Below are positions 1-7,015 of a stretch of DNA of 9,742 nt, one piece after another. Numbering within the stretch: the stretch's first letter is position 1; each line of letters begins with the position of its first letter. Where the stretch lies: positions 1 through 9,742 of the forward strand of contig JAGLUD010000036.1 of NCBI GenBank assembly GCA_023134935.1, read 5' to 3'. The translations under genes were made by a program, and so were the position numbers. The DNA is from Paracoccaceae bacterium. Its GTDB lineage: Bacteria > Pseudomonadota > Alphaproteobacteria > Rhodobacterales > Rhodobacteraceae. A model generated the notes under the pieces. That model did no database searches and was not told the origin of the DNA. It was given only the letters and a program-made list of their open reading frames with translations.

Positions 1-51
1 TGTTTTTCCAACGATATGACGTGCGTGGGGTCATTTAGGCAAGGGAAAGTT

Positions 52-80
52 TTGACCTCTCCGCGTTTGGGGCATAGGCT
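52..80 (+). promoter_or_regulatory. Candidate sigma70-type promoter for the oxidoreductase gene
   Basis: A -35-like TTGACC (52-57) is followed, after a 17-base spacer, by a weak -10-like TAGGCT (75-80). The start codon lies 26 bases further on. The -35 matches the consensus at five of six positions and the -10 at only three of six. The spacing and position are right, but alphaproteobacterial -10 elements are hard to call by eye, so this is a proposal only. Confidence 0.35.
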
Positions 81-106
81 CAATAAACAAAACATGGAGG
101 CGCACA

Positions 107-1093
107 ATGTTCCGTTGGGGAATTCTATCAACTGCGAAAATCGGACGGGATCAGCTGATTCCGGCAATAATGGATTCAGATAACGGAGTGGTGCACGGCA
201 TCGCCAGCCGCGATGAGCGTAACGCACGGGCATTAGCAGATCGGTTTGGCGTGCCTCTGGCATTCGGGTCTTATGACGAACTACTGGCAAGCGAACATAT
301 TGACGGCGTTTATATACCGTTGCCAACCTCGCAACATATCGAGTGGTCGTTGAAGGCCGTGGCCGCTGGCAAGCATGTTCTGTGTGAAAAGCCTATAGCA
401 CTGAAAGCCGGTGATATCGACGAGCTGATTGAGGCGCGAGATAAAAGTGGTTTACTGGTGTGCGAAGCCTTTATGGTCGCCTACCACCCGCAATGGCATA
501 AGGTGACGGAGCTGATGGCCGACAACGCAATCGGCCCGCTTAGGCAGGTTCAAGGCGCGTTCACCTATTATAATACGAACCCTGACGATATGCGTAATCA
601 GGTTGGTTTGGGTGGCGGAGGGCTGCCTGATATTGGTGTATATCCAACAGTCACCACGCGGATTACGACAGGGTGCGAACCGTTGCGTGTCTCCGCGAGC
701 ATTAGGCGTGATATGGAGTTCGGTACAGATATATGGGCCAGTGTTCGGGCTGACTTCGGGGATTTCGAGATGAGTTTTTATTGCTCCACCCAGATGGATT
801 TGCGCCAGCATATGGTCTTTCATGGCGAAAACGGTTGGATCGAGGTGACATCACCCTTTAATGCGCGTGATTATGGGACGGCCAAAGTGCGCCTCCATCG
901 TAATTCGAATAACGAGGTGCAGGAATTCAGGTTCGCCAATAATTCCCAATACCGTTTGCAAGTTGAAAACTTTGTGCGTGCAGCGCGGGGCGGCGATGAT
1001 CCCATATTTACGCTGGAAAACTCCAAACTAAACCAGCGCGTAATTGACGCCATCTACGCCGCCGGTGAAACGGAAGCGTGGACCGCCGTCTAG
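107..1093 (+). CDS. Gfo/Idh/MocA family NAD(P)-dependent oxidoreductase
   Basis: A cytoplasmic dehydrogenase of 328 residues, the usual family length. The N-terminal Rossmann fold opens with [10 protein letters not shown] (residues 4-13), the nucleotide-binding glycine region. The family signature EKP lies at 94-96, with Lys95 as the expected catalytic lysine. The C-terminal alpha/beta domain contains MVAYHPQW (123-130) and [12 protein letters not shown] (169-180), whose Asp and Tyr match the substrate-site segment of sugar and dihydrodiol dehydrogenases. The ATG at 107 is supported by GGAGG at 96-100, six bases upstream. The family oxidises or reduces hydroxyl/keto groups on sugars, inositols and related compounds. 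The substrate cannot be read from sequence, and no sugar transporter or kinase lies nearby to help. The stop codon overlaps that of the convergent thioesterase gene. Confidence 0.9.
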   Translation: MFRWGILSTAKIGRDQLIPAIMDSDNGVVHGIASRDERNARALADRFGVPLAFGSYDELLASEHIDGVYIPLPTSQHIEWSLKAVAAGKHVLCEKPIALKAGDIDELIEARDKSGLLVCEAFMVAYHPQWHKVTELMADNAIGPLRQVQGAFTYYNTNPDDMRNQVGLGGGGLPDIGVYPTVTTRITTGCEPLRVSASIRRDMEFGTDIWASVRADFGDFEMSFYCSTQMDLRQHMVFHGENGWIEVTSPFNARDYGTAKVRLHRNSNNEVQEFRFANNSQYRLQVENFVRAARGGDDPIFTLENSKLNQRVIDAIYAAGETEAWTAV

Positions 1094-1614
1094 CCCTCCG
1101 GCGGCCAGACACGTTGTCTTTCGGCCTCGATCCAGGCTTGCACCCAGTCGGGAAGGGGTGGGTTCCAGTCGGGCACGCCGAGGGCTTTTGTCCATTCGTC
1201 TGACGGAACTATGCCATTACCCGTGACTGCAAGTCGGAACAGGGCGGAGGATGTCGCCTCGCCCTTGTGCCACATGCTTTGTACGACATAGAGGAACCGA
1301 GCATCTCGACCGACGATCTGAGAGCGCATTTCAAGTTTGCTAAAAACCGTCACCCGCTTGCGATAAAGAACACTGGATCCCGCGATAGTAAACGACCATC
1401 CGTTTTGCTTTAACATATCCAGAATTCCGACACGTTGAACCAGTGGAATGCGGCCAAGGTCGTAAAGGGTTAACGTGCGACCGTTGTTCAGCTCCATCCA
1501 CACATCGAGGTCAACCGGCAGGCAGTAATGCGTAGAAACATGCACCCCGTCGAGGGGGAGTGGTTTGTTCCGGTACTTCAGATACTGGTGCATTATGCGG
1601 ATGATGGGGTACAT
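1090..1614 (-). CDS. Acyl-CoA thioesterase-like protein, hotdog fold (THEM6/4HBT-like)
   Basis: 174 residues. The segment [21 protein letters not shown] (residues 35-55) resembles the helix region of THEM6/FadM-like hotdog thioesterases, where an Asp and a following Asn/His-rich turn form the acyl-CoA thioester site. Further strands, such as SSVLYRKRV (80-88) and [11 protein letters not shown] (105-115), fit the beta-sheet of the fold. The C-terminus is Trp/Pro-rich and probably outside the core. The ATG at 1614 is preceded by a strong GGAGG (1620-1624) at five bases. The expected role is hydrolysis of acyl-CoA thioesters in the cytoplasm; the substrate is unknown. Its last four bases overlap the end of the convergent oxidoreductase gene. 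The family call comes from remembered sequence resemblance; enzymatic activity is inferred. Confidence 0.75.
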   Translation of the reverse strand: MYPIIRIMHQYLKYRNKPLPLDGVHVSTHYCLPVDLDVWMELNNGRTLTLYDLGRIPLVQRVGILDMLKQNGWSFTIAGSSVLYRKRVTVFSKLEMRSQIVGRDARFLYVVQSMWHKGEATSSALFRLAVTGNGIVPSDEWTKALGVPDWNPPLPDWVQAWIEAERQRVWPPEG

Positions 1615-1752
1615 AGCGGCCTCCGTTATCCTTGAAGTGCCTTGTGGGGCGTATCATTGCAAGCGCTGACGTGGCGTCGCGATTGCGCGTGGCGGGGGTT
1701 GTCTAATCCTGTTTGGCCACTTAACTAGAGCAGAACAACAATTCTGAAAGTT

Positions 1753-2046
1753 ATGCCCATGCTGTCTGTATTTCAAATCCTCAACATGCTGCTCGATATC
1801 GTGTCGTTCTTTATTATCGCGCATATCATCATGAGTTGGCTGATCAATTTTCAGGTGTTGAACATCAATCAACCACTGGTCGGCCAATTGTGGCGTGCGC
1901 TAAACCAGTTGCTGGCACCGATGTATAACCGTATTCGCCGGCTATTGCCGCAAATGGGCGGGATTGATCTAGCACCACTGATCGTGCTGGTCGGGATTAT
2001 GATTTTGCGCGTAATTATCCGAAATAACGCCCTCGCCTTGATGTGA
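1753..2046 (+). CDS. yggT: YggT family integral membrane protein
   Basis: 97 residues with two hydrophobic segments (about 8-28 and 73-92) around a conserved cytoplasmic or periplasmic loop, INQPLVGQLWRALNQLLAPMYNRIRRLLP, matching the YggT pattern of one short membrane repeat ending in PxYxxIRxxLP. YggT proteins are inner-membrane proteins of poorly known function; homologues in other bacteria have been linked to osmotic tolerance and, in plastids, to cytochrome or thylakoid biogenesis. The start is uncertain: GAAAG at 1746-1750 is only two bases from the ATG at 1753 but eight from an in-frame ATG at 1759, so the protein may begin at MLSVFQIL. The gene overlaps the next one by four bases (GTGA), which implies translational coupling. 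The same yggT-yggU order is known from other proteobacteria. Confidence 0.9.
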   Translation: MPMLSVFQILNMLLDIVSFFIIAHIIMSWLINFQVLNINQPLVGQLWRALNQLLAPMYNRIRRLLPQMGGIDLAPLIVLVGIMILRVIIRNNALALM

Positions 2047-2354
2047 GCAATCCGTGGCAAACCACCGATGATGGTTTGCTGCTGACTGTACGCCTGACGC
2101 CGAAAGGTGGCCGGGATCGTCTTGAGGGCGTCGTTGAAGACGCCGATGGGCGACCTGCGATCAAAGCCCGCGTGTCCGCACCACCAGTGGACGGTGCCGC
2201 GAATGTGGCCTTGATCAAATTGTTGGCAAAAACTTTGGGCGTTTCCAAATCCAAAATCCGGTTTGCCAGTGGCGAGACCGCACGGATCAAACGGTTGCAT
2301 GTTATCGGTGACACAGCCGAACTAGCGAATACGCTGCACGGCATACTTGATTAA
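2043..2354 (+). CDS. yggU: DUF167/UPF0235 family protein YggU
   Basis: 103 residues. The family signature is clear: LTPKGGRD (about residues 16-23), then VSAPPVDGAANVALIKLLA (about 44-62), then the small basic stretch FASGETARIKRLHV (about 75-88). This corresponds to the APPxxGxAN and GxxxRxK features of the YggU/UPF0235 fold. The function is unknown in all organisms I am aware of; the protein is small, soluble and alpha/beta. Translation begins at a GTG whose last two bases and following A form the TGA stop of yggT, so the two proteins are probably made from one message with coupled translation. The pair-wise conservation with YggT suggests a shared role, but that is inference. Confidence 0.9.
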   Translation: MSNPWQTTDDGLLLTVRLTPKGGRDRLEGVVEDADGRPAIKARVSAPPVDGAANVALIKLLAKTLGVSKSKIRFASGETARIKRLHVIGDTAELANTLHGILD

Positions 2355-2456
2355 CGGCTTTTGCGTATTGCATTTTGGTTGATCCACCTCAAAGTGTTGG
2401 CTCAGTGATTTAGTAATAAGTTGCTGGTACCAAACTCAAAAAAGGGGAGCTCCGGC

Positions 2457-2801
2457 ATGGACTGGAACGAAGAAATGCGCGACATCAAGAAAGATCTTGG
2501 TAAGCTAAGACCAGCAATTGCAGACGTCAGCGTCGCGTTTGGTGACTTGGCAGGTGCAGCGACGGCACCTGGTGCGCTCGACACCATGACCAAGGAACTT
2601 ATTGCGGTGGCTATTGGTGTTGCAACACGTTGCGACGATTGTATTGGCTTCCATGTTAAGGCTGCCGTTATGGCTGGCGCGACACGTGAAGACATCTCCG
2701 AAACTATTGGTATGTGCGTATATATGGGCGGTGGGCCGTCTTTGATGTACGGGGCCAAAGCGTTGGCAGCTTTCGACCAATTCACTACCCCGAAAAAGTA
2801 A
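2457..2801 (+). CDS. Carboxymuconolactone decarboxylase/AhpD-like protein with CxxC
   Basis: 114 residues when started at the ATG at 2457, which has GGGGAG at 2444-2449. A TTG 36 bases upstream would add a poor non-conserved leader. The AhpD core is complete: Glu47 in KELIAVAIGVATRCDDCIGFH, then Cys59-Asp-Asp-Cys62 and His66. This Glu/CxxC/His arrangement is the proton relay and redox-active disulfide of AhpD-type alkylhydroperoxidases. The single-domain length fits the small CMD family (about 100-130 residues). Family members reduce peroxides or act as disulfide partners; the enzymatic decarboxylases lack CxxC, so a redox role is more likely. There is no signal peptide, so it is probably cytoplasmic. 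A terminator separates it from the convergent msrA gene, the nearest redox-related neighbour. Confidence 0.88.
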   Translation: MDWNEEMRDIKKDLGKLRPAIADVSVAFGDLAGAATAPGALDTMTKELIAVAIGVATRCDDCIGFHVKAAVMAGATREDISETIGMCVYMGGGPSLMYGAKALAAFDQFTTPKK

Positions 2802-2805
2802 ATCA

Positions 2806-2840
2806 CCCCCATTGCGCAGTGCAAAGGGGGCAATCTTTTA
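2806..2840. terminator. Bidirectional terminator hairpin between the AhpD-like gene and msrA
   Basis: The arms CCCCCATTGC (2806-2815) and GCAAAGGGGG (2821-2830) pair over ten positions with one internal A-A mismatch around a GCAGT loop. On the plus strand the stem is followed by CAATCTTTT, and on the minus strand by TGATTTACTTTTT, so both flanks are T-rich. It fills the 36-base gap between two convergent genes, as expected for a shared intrinsic terminator. Confidence 0.75.
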
Positions 2841-3437
2841 CTTGTTCGCGAATACCGCCTCATCACCCCAAAGTTGGGCAACACGTGCATCGCGGCCACA
2901 TCGGCTGCGATAGAAGCTGTACTTCAGCTTATGTTTGTTGTGGTAATTCTGATGATACCCTTCGGCATCCCAGAAATCACTGGCTGCCAAAATTGGTGTC
3001 ACAATTGGTCCGCTTAAGCGCCCATCTAATGCGGCCTTAGAGGCTTCGGCTGTTGCTGCCTGCGCTTCGGTGGTTGCAAAAACGGCTGTACGGTAAGGGC
3101 TGCCACGATCACAGAACTGCCCGCCAGCGTCCGTTGGGTCGACCGTGCGCCAAAATACGTAAAGCATCTCTTCATAGCTTACGACATCTGCGTCAAAGGT
3201 AATTTTTACGGCTTCAAAATGGCCAGTATCGCCGCGCCCGACCTGTTTATAGGTCGCGTTGGCAAGTGTGCCGCCAGTATAACCGGATATCGTTTCGACG
3301 ACGCCATCGACATGATCGAAATCTGATTCCACGCACCAGAAACATCCGCCCGCAAATATCGCGGTTTGCAGGTCTTTAGCTTGGCCAACACTGCCAACGG
3401 TCGTGAGTATCAATGCAATCATTGCAAACAGTTTCAT
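2838..3437 (-). CDS. msrA: Peptide-methionine (S)-S-oxide reductase MsrA, exported
   Basis: 199 residues. It reduces methionine-S-sulfoxide in proteins back to methionine. The catalytic signature GCFWC lies at 31-35 with nucleophile Cys32. Other conserved blocks are GYTGG (52-56), GRGDTGHFEAVKI (67-79), the FWRTVDPTDAGGQFCDRGSPYRT segment (95-117) and AEGYHQNYHNKH (158-169). Cys109 and Cys180 are candidate resolving cysteines. The first 20 residues form a Sec signal peptide (charged start, hydrophobic core, cleavage near GQA-KD), so the enzyme should act in the periplasm. The ATG at 3437 is preferred because AAAGGA lies six bases upstream; another in-frame ATG at 3443 abuts that motif. No msrB is fused or adjacent. 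The gene is convergent with the AhpD-like gene and divergent from the aminotransferase gene. Confidence 0.93.
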   Translation of the reverse strand: MKLFAMIALILTTVGSVGQAKDLQTAIFAGGCFWCVESDFDHVDGVVETISGYTGGTLANATYKQVGRGDTGHFEAVKITFDADVVSYEEMLYVFWRTVDPTDAGGQFCDRGSPYRTAVFATTEAQAATAEASKAALDGRLSGPIVTPILAASDFWDAEGYHQNYHNKHKLKYSFYRSRCGRDARVAQLWGDEAVFANK

Positions 3438-3590
3438 TTTCATTCCTTTCGTTGAATGTGTTGGCAACATGCACTCGGTAACCCATCACATGCAAACAAC
3501 GTTACGGTGAGGAATTGTTTCAGTCGGAATCCCTCTGGCCCATCGCCATGCTTCCGTGTAAATCTGTGACAAACTTGATTGGAGAATAAA

Positions 3591-4718
3591 ATGCCCGGAC
3601 TTTTGCCAAACGTAGACCCTGACGGCCTTCTAGAATTCTCGGTGGTATTCACCGACCGATCCCTGAACCACATGTCGGCCAGTTTCCAGCGCGTGATGCT
3701 GGATATTTCTGATACGCTTAAAGGCGTCTATAACGCCGCTTCGGTTGTTGTGGTTCCTGGTGGCGGTACGTACGGGATGGAGGCGGTTGCCCGTCAGTTT
3801 GCCACCGATCAGAAGGCGCTTGTGATCCGCAATGGCTGGTTCTCTTACCGCTGGACGCAGATATTCGAGATGGGCGGGATTGCTTCGGAACATACTGTTC
3901 TGAAAGCACGTCAAACAGGTAACTCGATCACAGCGCCATTCGCGCCGTTCCCGATCGAGGAAGCTGTGGCGAAGATCCATGAAGAACGTCCTGCGATGGT
4001 GTTCGCTCCGCATGTCGAGACATCCTCGGGGATGATATTGCCGGATGACTATATCAAACAACTTGCCGATGCTGCGCACGCCGTCGGGGGCCTGGTGGTT
4101 CTGGATTGCATCGCATCGGGCACGATCTGGGTTGATATGCAGGCGACAGGCGTTGATGTTCTGATATCAGCCCCGCAAAAAGGCTGGAGCGCGTCACCTG
4201 CTGCCGCACTGGTTATGCTTAGTGCCGAGGCACGGTCGCGGATTGATGAAACAACGTCCACCAGCTTCGCCTGCGACCTGAAGAAATGGCTCCAGATTAT
4301 GGAAGCTTACGAGGGTGGTGGCCATGCCTACCACGCCACGCTTCCAACCGATGCGTTGAAATCCTTCCGCGACACAATGCTGGAAACAGCGGAGTACGGT
4401 TTTGATAAAGTTCGGGCCGAGCAACAGGAACTAGGCGATAAAGTTCGCGCCATGTTGAAAGCGCGAGGTATCGAGTCTGTTGCAGCGTCTGGTTTTGAGG
4501 CTCCGGGCGTAGTTGTCAGCTACACCAGCGACCCAGACGTGCAGAACGGCAAGAAATTCGCTGCTCTGGGAATGCAGATCGCAGCAGGGGTTCCGTTAAT
4601 GTGTGACGAACCTGAGGGCTATCAGACGTTCCGTCTTGGGCTGTTTGGTCTGGACAAGTTACATGACGTCACTGGAACCGTGGCAAGGCTCGAAGACGCA
4701 TTAGACAAAATAAGCTGA
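3591..4718 (+). CDS. Class V PLP-dependent aminotransferase (alanine-glyoxylate/serine-pyruvate type)
   Basis: 375 residues from the ATG at 3591, with GGAG at 3581-3584; an upstream TTG adds only four residues. The fold-type I, class V features are visible: VVVPGGGTYGMEAVAR (53-68) as the cofactor phosphate-binding helix start, LVVLDCIASG (168-177) with Asp172 for the pyridine nitrogen, and SAPQKGWSASP (193-203) with Lys197 as the Schiff-base lysine. The C-terminus YQTFRLGLFGL (about 346-356) carries the Arg expected to bind the substrate carboxylate. Related enzymes transfer amino groups among alanine, glyoxylate, serine and pyruvate; the exact pair cannot be assigned. It is cytoplasmic. A gene for a membrane protein starts eight bases after its stop, suggesting one transcript. 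Confidence 0.85.
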   Translation: MPGLLPNVDPDGLLEFSVVFTDRSLNHMSASFQRVMLDISDTLKGVYNAASVVVVPGGGTYGMEAVARQFATDQKALVIRNGWFSYRWTQIFEMGGIASEHTVLKARQTGNSITAPFAPFPIEEAVAKIHEERPAMVFAPHVETSSGMILPDDYIKQLADAAHAVGGLVVLDCIASGTIWVDMQATGVDVLISAPQKGWSASPAAALVMLSAEARSRIDETTSTSFACDLKKWLQIMEAYEGGGHAYHATLPTDALKSFRDTMLETAEYGFDKVRAEQQELGDKVRAMLKARGIESVAASGFEAPGVVVSYTSDPDVQNGKKFAALGMQIAAGVPLMCDEPEGYQTFRLGLFGLDKLHDVTGTVARLEDALDKIS

Positions 4719-4726
4719 TAGCGGGC

Positions 4727-5449
4727 GTGCGCAAACTGGGGTCATACGCCGTAGTTGCTTTAGGGCTTTGGTCGATTGCGTTTCTGACAGCTGTGTCACT
4801 GGCCATCATAGGGAGCGACGCGTCAGCCAATGATCAAGCGATCATTAAAATGGCGCTGAGTTTGGTTATTGTTTGGGTGATCATGTGCGGTGGCGCTATG
4901 CACCTGTTCAGAGACCGCTTTGCAACTTTTTCAAGATCAGTTCCTATTGGCTGGAAGGTTAAGTTCTTCGTGTCGGTATTGGTACTGATGCTTGTCGAAG
5001 AAGCGATTGCAACGTCGATAACCAATCTCGCGCCCGCATTCGGCGGTACGTTTGGGGAGGCATATATCACGGCGTCCTCCAATTTTATCACCGTAATTGT
5101 TTTCCACAGCGTTGTGATGTTTGTACCGTTTATCCTGATCTGGATTTACTTGCTTACGCGATATGACTTCACTGTGGTTCAGGTATTTTTTCTGTTTGGA
5201 CTGCTCGGAACCATCGCGGAGTCCTTCCTTAGCCCAATCGCACTAGTGTCGGGCTTTTGGTTTTTCATCTACGGGCTGATGATTTACCTTCCAGCCTACG
5301 CCCTGCCAAAGCGCGCGAACTTAAAACGACCAACGTTACTGGCATATGGAATAGCAATAATTTTGCCGTTCATAGTCGCCGCGCCGTTGTCACTAATAGT
5401 TTTGAAAATTGGCGAGTTGGTCGGGGCCAAATCATTTTTGGGTGCCTGA
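4727..5449 (+). CDS. Uncharacterised multi-pass membrane protein (about seven helices)
   Basis: I do not recognise this 240-residue protein. Hydrophobic segments lie near residues 6-28, 37-57, 78-96, 119-143, 150-168, 171-193 and 205-228, so it is an inner-membrane protein with six or seven helices and only short loops. Charged or polar residues fall inside helices: Glu91-Glu92 (LMLVEEAIAT), His127 (IVFHSVV) and Glu165 (GTIAESF). Such a set could bind metal or move protons, but it is not a motif I can name. The GTG start at 4727 has no clear ribosome binding site and lies eight bases after the aminotransferase stop, so translation may depend on re-initiation. Composition does not look different from its neighbours. 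It ends 62 bases before the convergent acetyltransferase gene. Confidence 0.75.
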   Translation: MRKLGSYAVVALGLWSIAFLTAVSLAIIGSDASANDQAIIKMALSLVIVWVIMCGGAMHLFRDRFATFSRSVPIGWKVKFFVSVLVLMLVEEAIATSITNLAPAFGGTFGEAYITASSNFITVIVFHSVVMFVPFILIWIYLLTRYDFTVVQVFFLFGLLGTIAESFLSPIALVSGFWFFIYGLMIYLPAYALPKRANLKRPTLLAYGIAIILPFIVAAPLSLIVLKIGELVGAKSFLGA

Positions 5450-5511
5450 GTCTGTCGACTACTTTGGCAGAGCGGAAACTTATATTACTGACACAAAATA
5501 TGTAGTCTGAC

Positions 5512-5976
5512 CTATGGAACCAGCCCCATCAGCTCTACTTCCTTGTCCAGCATTTTGCCGGTTTGCTTTAGCCCGTGTTGTTCATAAAACGGCATTGGGC
5601 AGTTTTCGCCGGGTACGACGGACGTCTGCAGTTTGGGCAACCCCCATTCGCGGGATTGCTGGTAGGCAATCGCGATCGCCTCCCCGCCATATCCTTTGCC
5701 TTGGTGCTCGTCCGCGATCATCAAGCGCCAAAGGTACGCTGCATCGAGGGCATCACCTTCCTCGAAACTGGGGCTTTCGATTAATGGGTTAATCATCGCG
5801 ATCAGACCGACGGGTATGTCACCGTTCCATAGCCCTCGCACGCAACCAGCGGGTTCGTAGTGGAACTGTGCAATAGTTACCGAATTCGGGGCAACCAGAT
5901 GCTCCTGATTTGCTCGCACCTTAAGCTTGATTATTGCACTAAGCGTGTAAAAATCAACTTCGCGGGCATCTATCAA
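5512..5976 (-). CDS. GNAT family N-acetyltransferase, possibly polyamine-type
   Basis: 154 residues, the normal size for a single GNAT domain. Motif A is YLWRLMIADEHQGKGYGGEA (81-100), with QGKGYG binding the acetyl-CoA pyrophosphate. Motif B is FYEQHGLKQTG (130-140). The N-terminal segment LKVRANQEHLVAPNSVTIAQ (18-37) resembles that of BltD/PaiA-like spermine/spermidine acetyltransferases, so a diamine or polyamine substrate is a reasonable guess but no more. The start is a TTG at 5976 that overlaps the TGA of the upstream DUF3592 gene by four bases (TTGA), implying coupled translation. An AGG five bases upstream may serve as a weak binding site. The rare start suggests low expression. No later ATG preserves the N-terminal conserved segment, which is why the TTG is kept. 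Confidence 0.85.
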   Translation of the reverse strand: MIDAREVDFYTLSAIIKLKVRANQEHLVAPNSVTIAQFHYEPAGCVRGLWNGDIPVGLIAMINPLIESPSFEEGDALDAAYLWRLMIADEHQGKGYGGEAIAIAYQQSREWGLPKLQTSVVPGENCPMPFYEQHGLKQTGKMLDKEVELMGLVP

Positions 5977-6572
5977 CGCCTACGCCTGACAGTTGGCGTG
6001 TAGTTGGTTTCACGTTCATGATCACTACGGCTTTCGCGGGAAATCAGCCCCTTAGTCCGGGCGGGGATCTCGATCATGTCGTCCTCCGCCTCGGCCTGCG
6101 TTACGGCGCGTGCGCGTTTACGCTTAGGCGTGCGCTTGTCTTTCGCCTTTTTCCCAATGACGCGTCCGAACACGCTTGCGATAATAAATGGAATTACGGA
6201 AGCGCCCAAGAAGATCAATCCAAGGCCCCATGTTGCGAACCATGTATCCACGCGCAAAGATTCCGGCTCGCGAATATCATATAGGATGTCAACACTTTCA
6301 CCGACGTCGAAATTATAGCTGGATGAAGAGATGAACGTCTGCCCAATTTGTTTGCGACCTTCCCAATCGACGTAGCGAATTGTCGGTTTATAGGACACAC
6401 TGTCGTCGCCTGTGATTACCTCGACGGAGGTCACGCGACCCGTGGCGGGCAATGCGTTGTTCATAAAGTCGTAAGCCAGAAATGTCAGAATCGCGCCGGC
6501 CACGAGGAAGATCAGGCCCATTAACCTGAAGATTAACCTGAACACTCGCGCGCCGTTTTTACTTTTTGACAT
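5973..6572 (-). CDS. DUF3592 domain-containing membrane protein
   Basis: 199 residues. Two membrane helices (about 13-36 and 112-136) flank an extracytoplasmic beta-rich domain (about 42-110) with the DUF3592 pattern: ATGRVTSVEV, then YKPTIRYVDWEGR (61-73), then the segment SYNFDVGESVDILYDIREPE (85-104) and RVDTW. After the second helix comes a strongly basic tail (KDKRTPKRKRAR, 145-156), a short acidic patch and a basic end TVRRRR, probably cytoplasmic. The function of DUF3592 proteins is unknown. GGA at about 12 bases before the ATG is a poor ribosome binding site. It is the middle gene of a likely minus-strand operon: 33 bases after the secreted four-cysteine gene and overlapping the acetyltransferase gene. 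A tandem 12-base duplication lies in its first helix. Confidence 0.85.
   Translation of the reverse strand: MSKSKNGARVFRLIFRLMGLIFLVAGAILTFLAYDFMNNALPATGRVTSVEVITGDDSVSYKPTIRYVDWEGRKQIGQTFISSSSYNFDVGESVDILYDIREPESLRVDTWFATWGLGLIFLGASVIPFIIASVFGRVIGKKAKDKRTPKRKRARAVTQAEAEDDMIEIPARTKGLISRESRSDHERETNYTPTVRRRR
6520..6543 (-). repeat. 12-bp tandem duplication inside the DUF3592 gene
   Basis: ATTAACCTGAAG is followed directly by ATTAACCTGAAC on the plus strand, 11 of 12 bases identical. In the protein it gives FRLI-FRLM (residues 11-18) at the start of the first membrane helix. The unit is four codons, so the frame is kept. Confidence 0.8.
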
Positions 6573-6605
6573 CTGAATTCCAATTACTAAATGTGCTGCA
6601 GCGCC

Positions 6606-6953
6606 TTATTCGCATAGCGCGTAGGTGCTGATGTAACCGCGGGAATATATCGTGAGGCCACCGTCATTTTCTTTCAATAACAGCATGCGTTCAGTGTACT
6701 GCATGCCCTCGCCCCAGCAGGCCAAGTCGAACAGAATTCCGTCCAAGTCCCGGATTTTCACAGGATTGATCAAATCGCACTCGGTTTCGGCGCCCCAGAA
6801 AGTCGTTTCCGAAAACCGGATAGCGCCGCTAGCGGAGTGGTCATAAACACAGCTTCCACCGGGATATGCCCAGTCCCCTACATAAAACGATTGTGCGAGT
6901 GCTGGACCTGCAAGGCCGGTGCTGAAAAGTATTGCAAACAAAATGCGGCGCAT
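6606..6953 (-). CDS. Small secreted protein with four cysteines, function unknown
   Basis: 115 residues. A classical Sec signal peptide (MRRILFAILFSTGLAGPALA) ends in ALA, with cleavage expected before QSFYVG at residue 21. The mature part of about 95 residues has four cysteines (35, 59, 79, 114), enough for two disulfides in the periplasm. It is rich in aromatic residues and Gly, with a short beta-like pattern (YVGDWAYPGGSC, AIRFSETTFWG, LTIYSRGYIS). This looks like a small beta-sheet domain, but I do not recognise the family. The ATG at 6953 has a strong AGGAGG five bases upstream. It is the first gene of a probable operon with the DUF3592 and GNAT genes and starts 62 bases after the argG stop. 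Confidence 0.8.
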   Translation of the reverse strand: MRRILFAILFSTGLAGPALAQSFYVGDWAYPGGSCVYDHSASGAIRFSETTFWGAETECDLINPVKIRDLDGILFDLACWGEGMQYTERMLLLKENDGGLTIYSRGYISTYALCE

Positions 6954-6979
6954 CGTGGCCTCCTAAATAGAATGCCTCG

Positions 6980-7007
6980 ATACTAAGCCAATTCAGCGAT
7001 GTTGCAA
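6980..7007 (-). promoter_or_regulatory. Candidate promoter for the secreted-protein/DUF3592/GNAT operon
   Basis: On the minus strand TTGCAA (7007-7002) and TAGTAT (6985-6980) are separated by 16 bases, matching sigma70 boxes at four of six positions each. It lies in the 62-base gap after argG, and I see no hairpin terminator there, so read-through from argG is equally possible. Confidence 0.3.
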
Positions 7008-7015
7008 TGGTCGGG

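Noticed and set aside
1699..1727. TTGTCT and TAACTA as a promoter for yggT
   Set aside because: The spacing of 17 is right, but the -10 matches the consensus at only two positions; I cannot call it.
2402..2899. 165-codon open frame on the minus strand
   Set aside because: It runs antisense through the AhpD-like gene, the terminator and the end of msrA; it is a shadow of well-supported genes.
3630..4079. 149-codon open frame on the minus strand
   Set aside because: It is antisense to the aminotransferase gene with no start signal and a composition typical of a reverse-frame shadow.
4727..5449. CPBP (Abi) intramembrane protease as a bacteriocin-immunity or defence gene
   Set aside because: Only an EE pair and a nearby His are present; the EExxxR motif and the second His motif are missing, so the family call is not supported.
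5454..5511. Imperfect 9-bp inverted repeat (GTCGACTAC and GTAGTCTGAC) between convergent genes
   Set aside because: The loop is about 39 bases, one base is bulged and there is no T-run, so it is not a convincing terminator or site; it could be chance.
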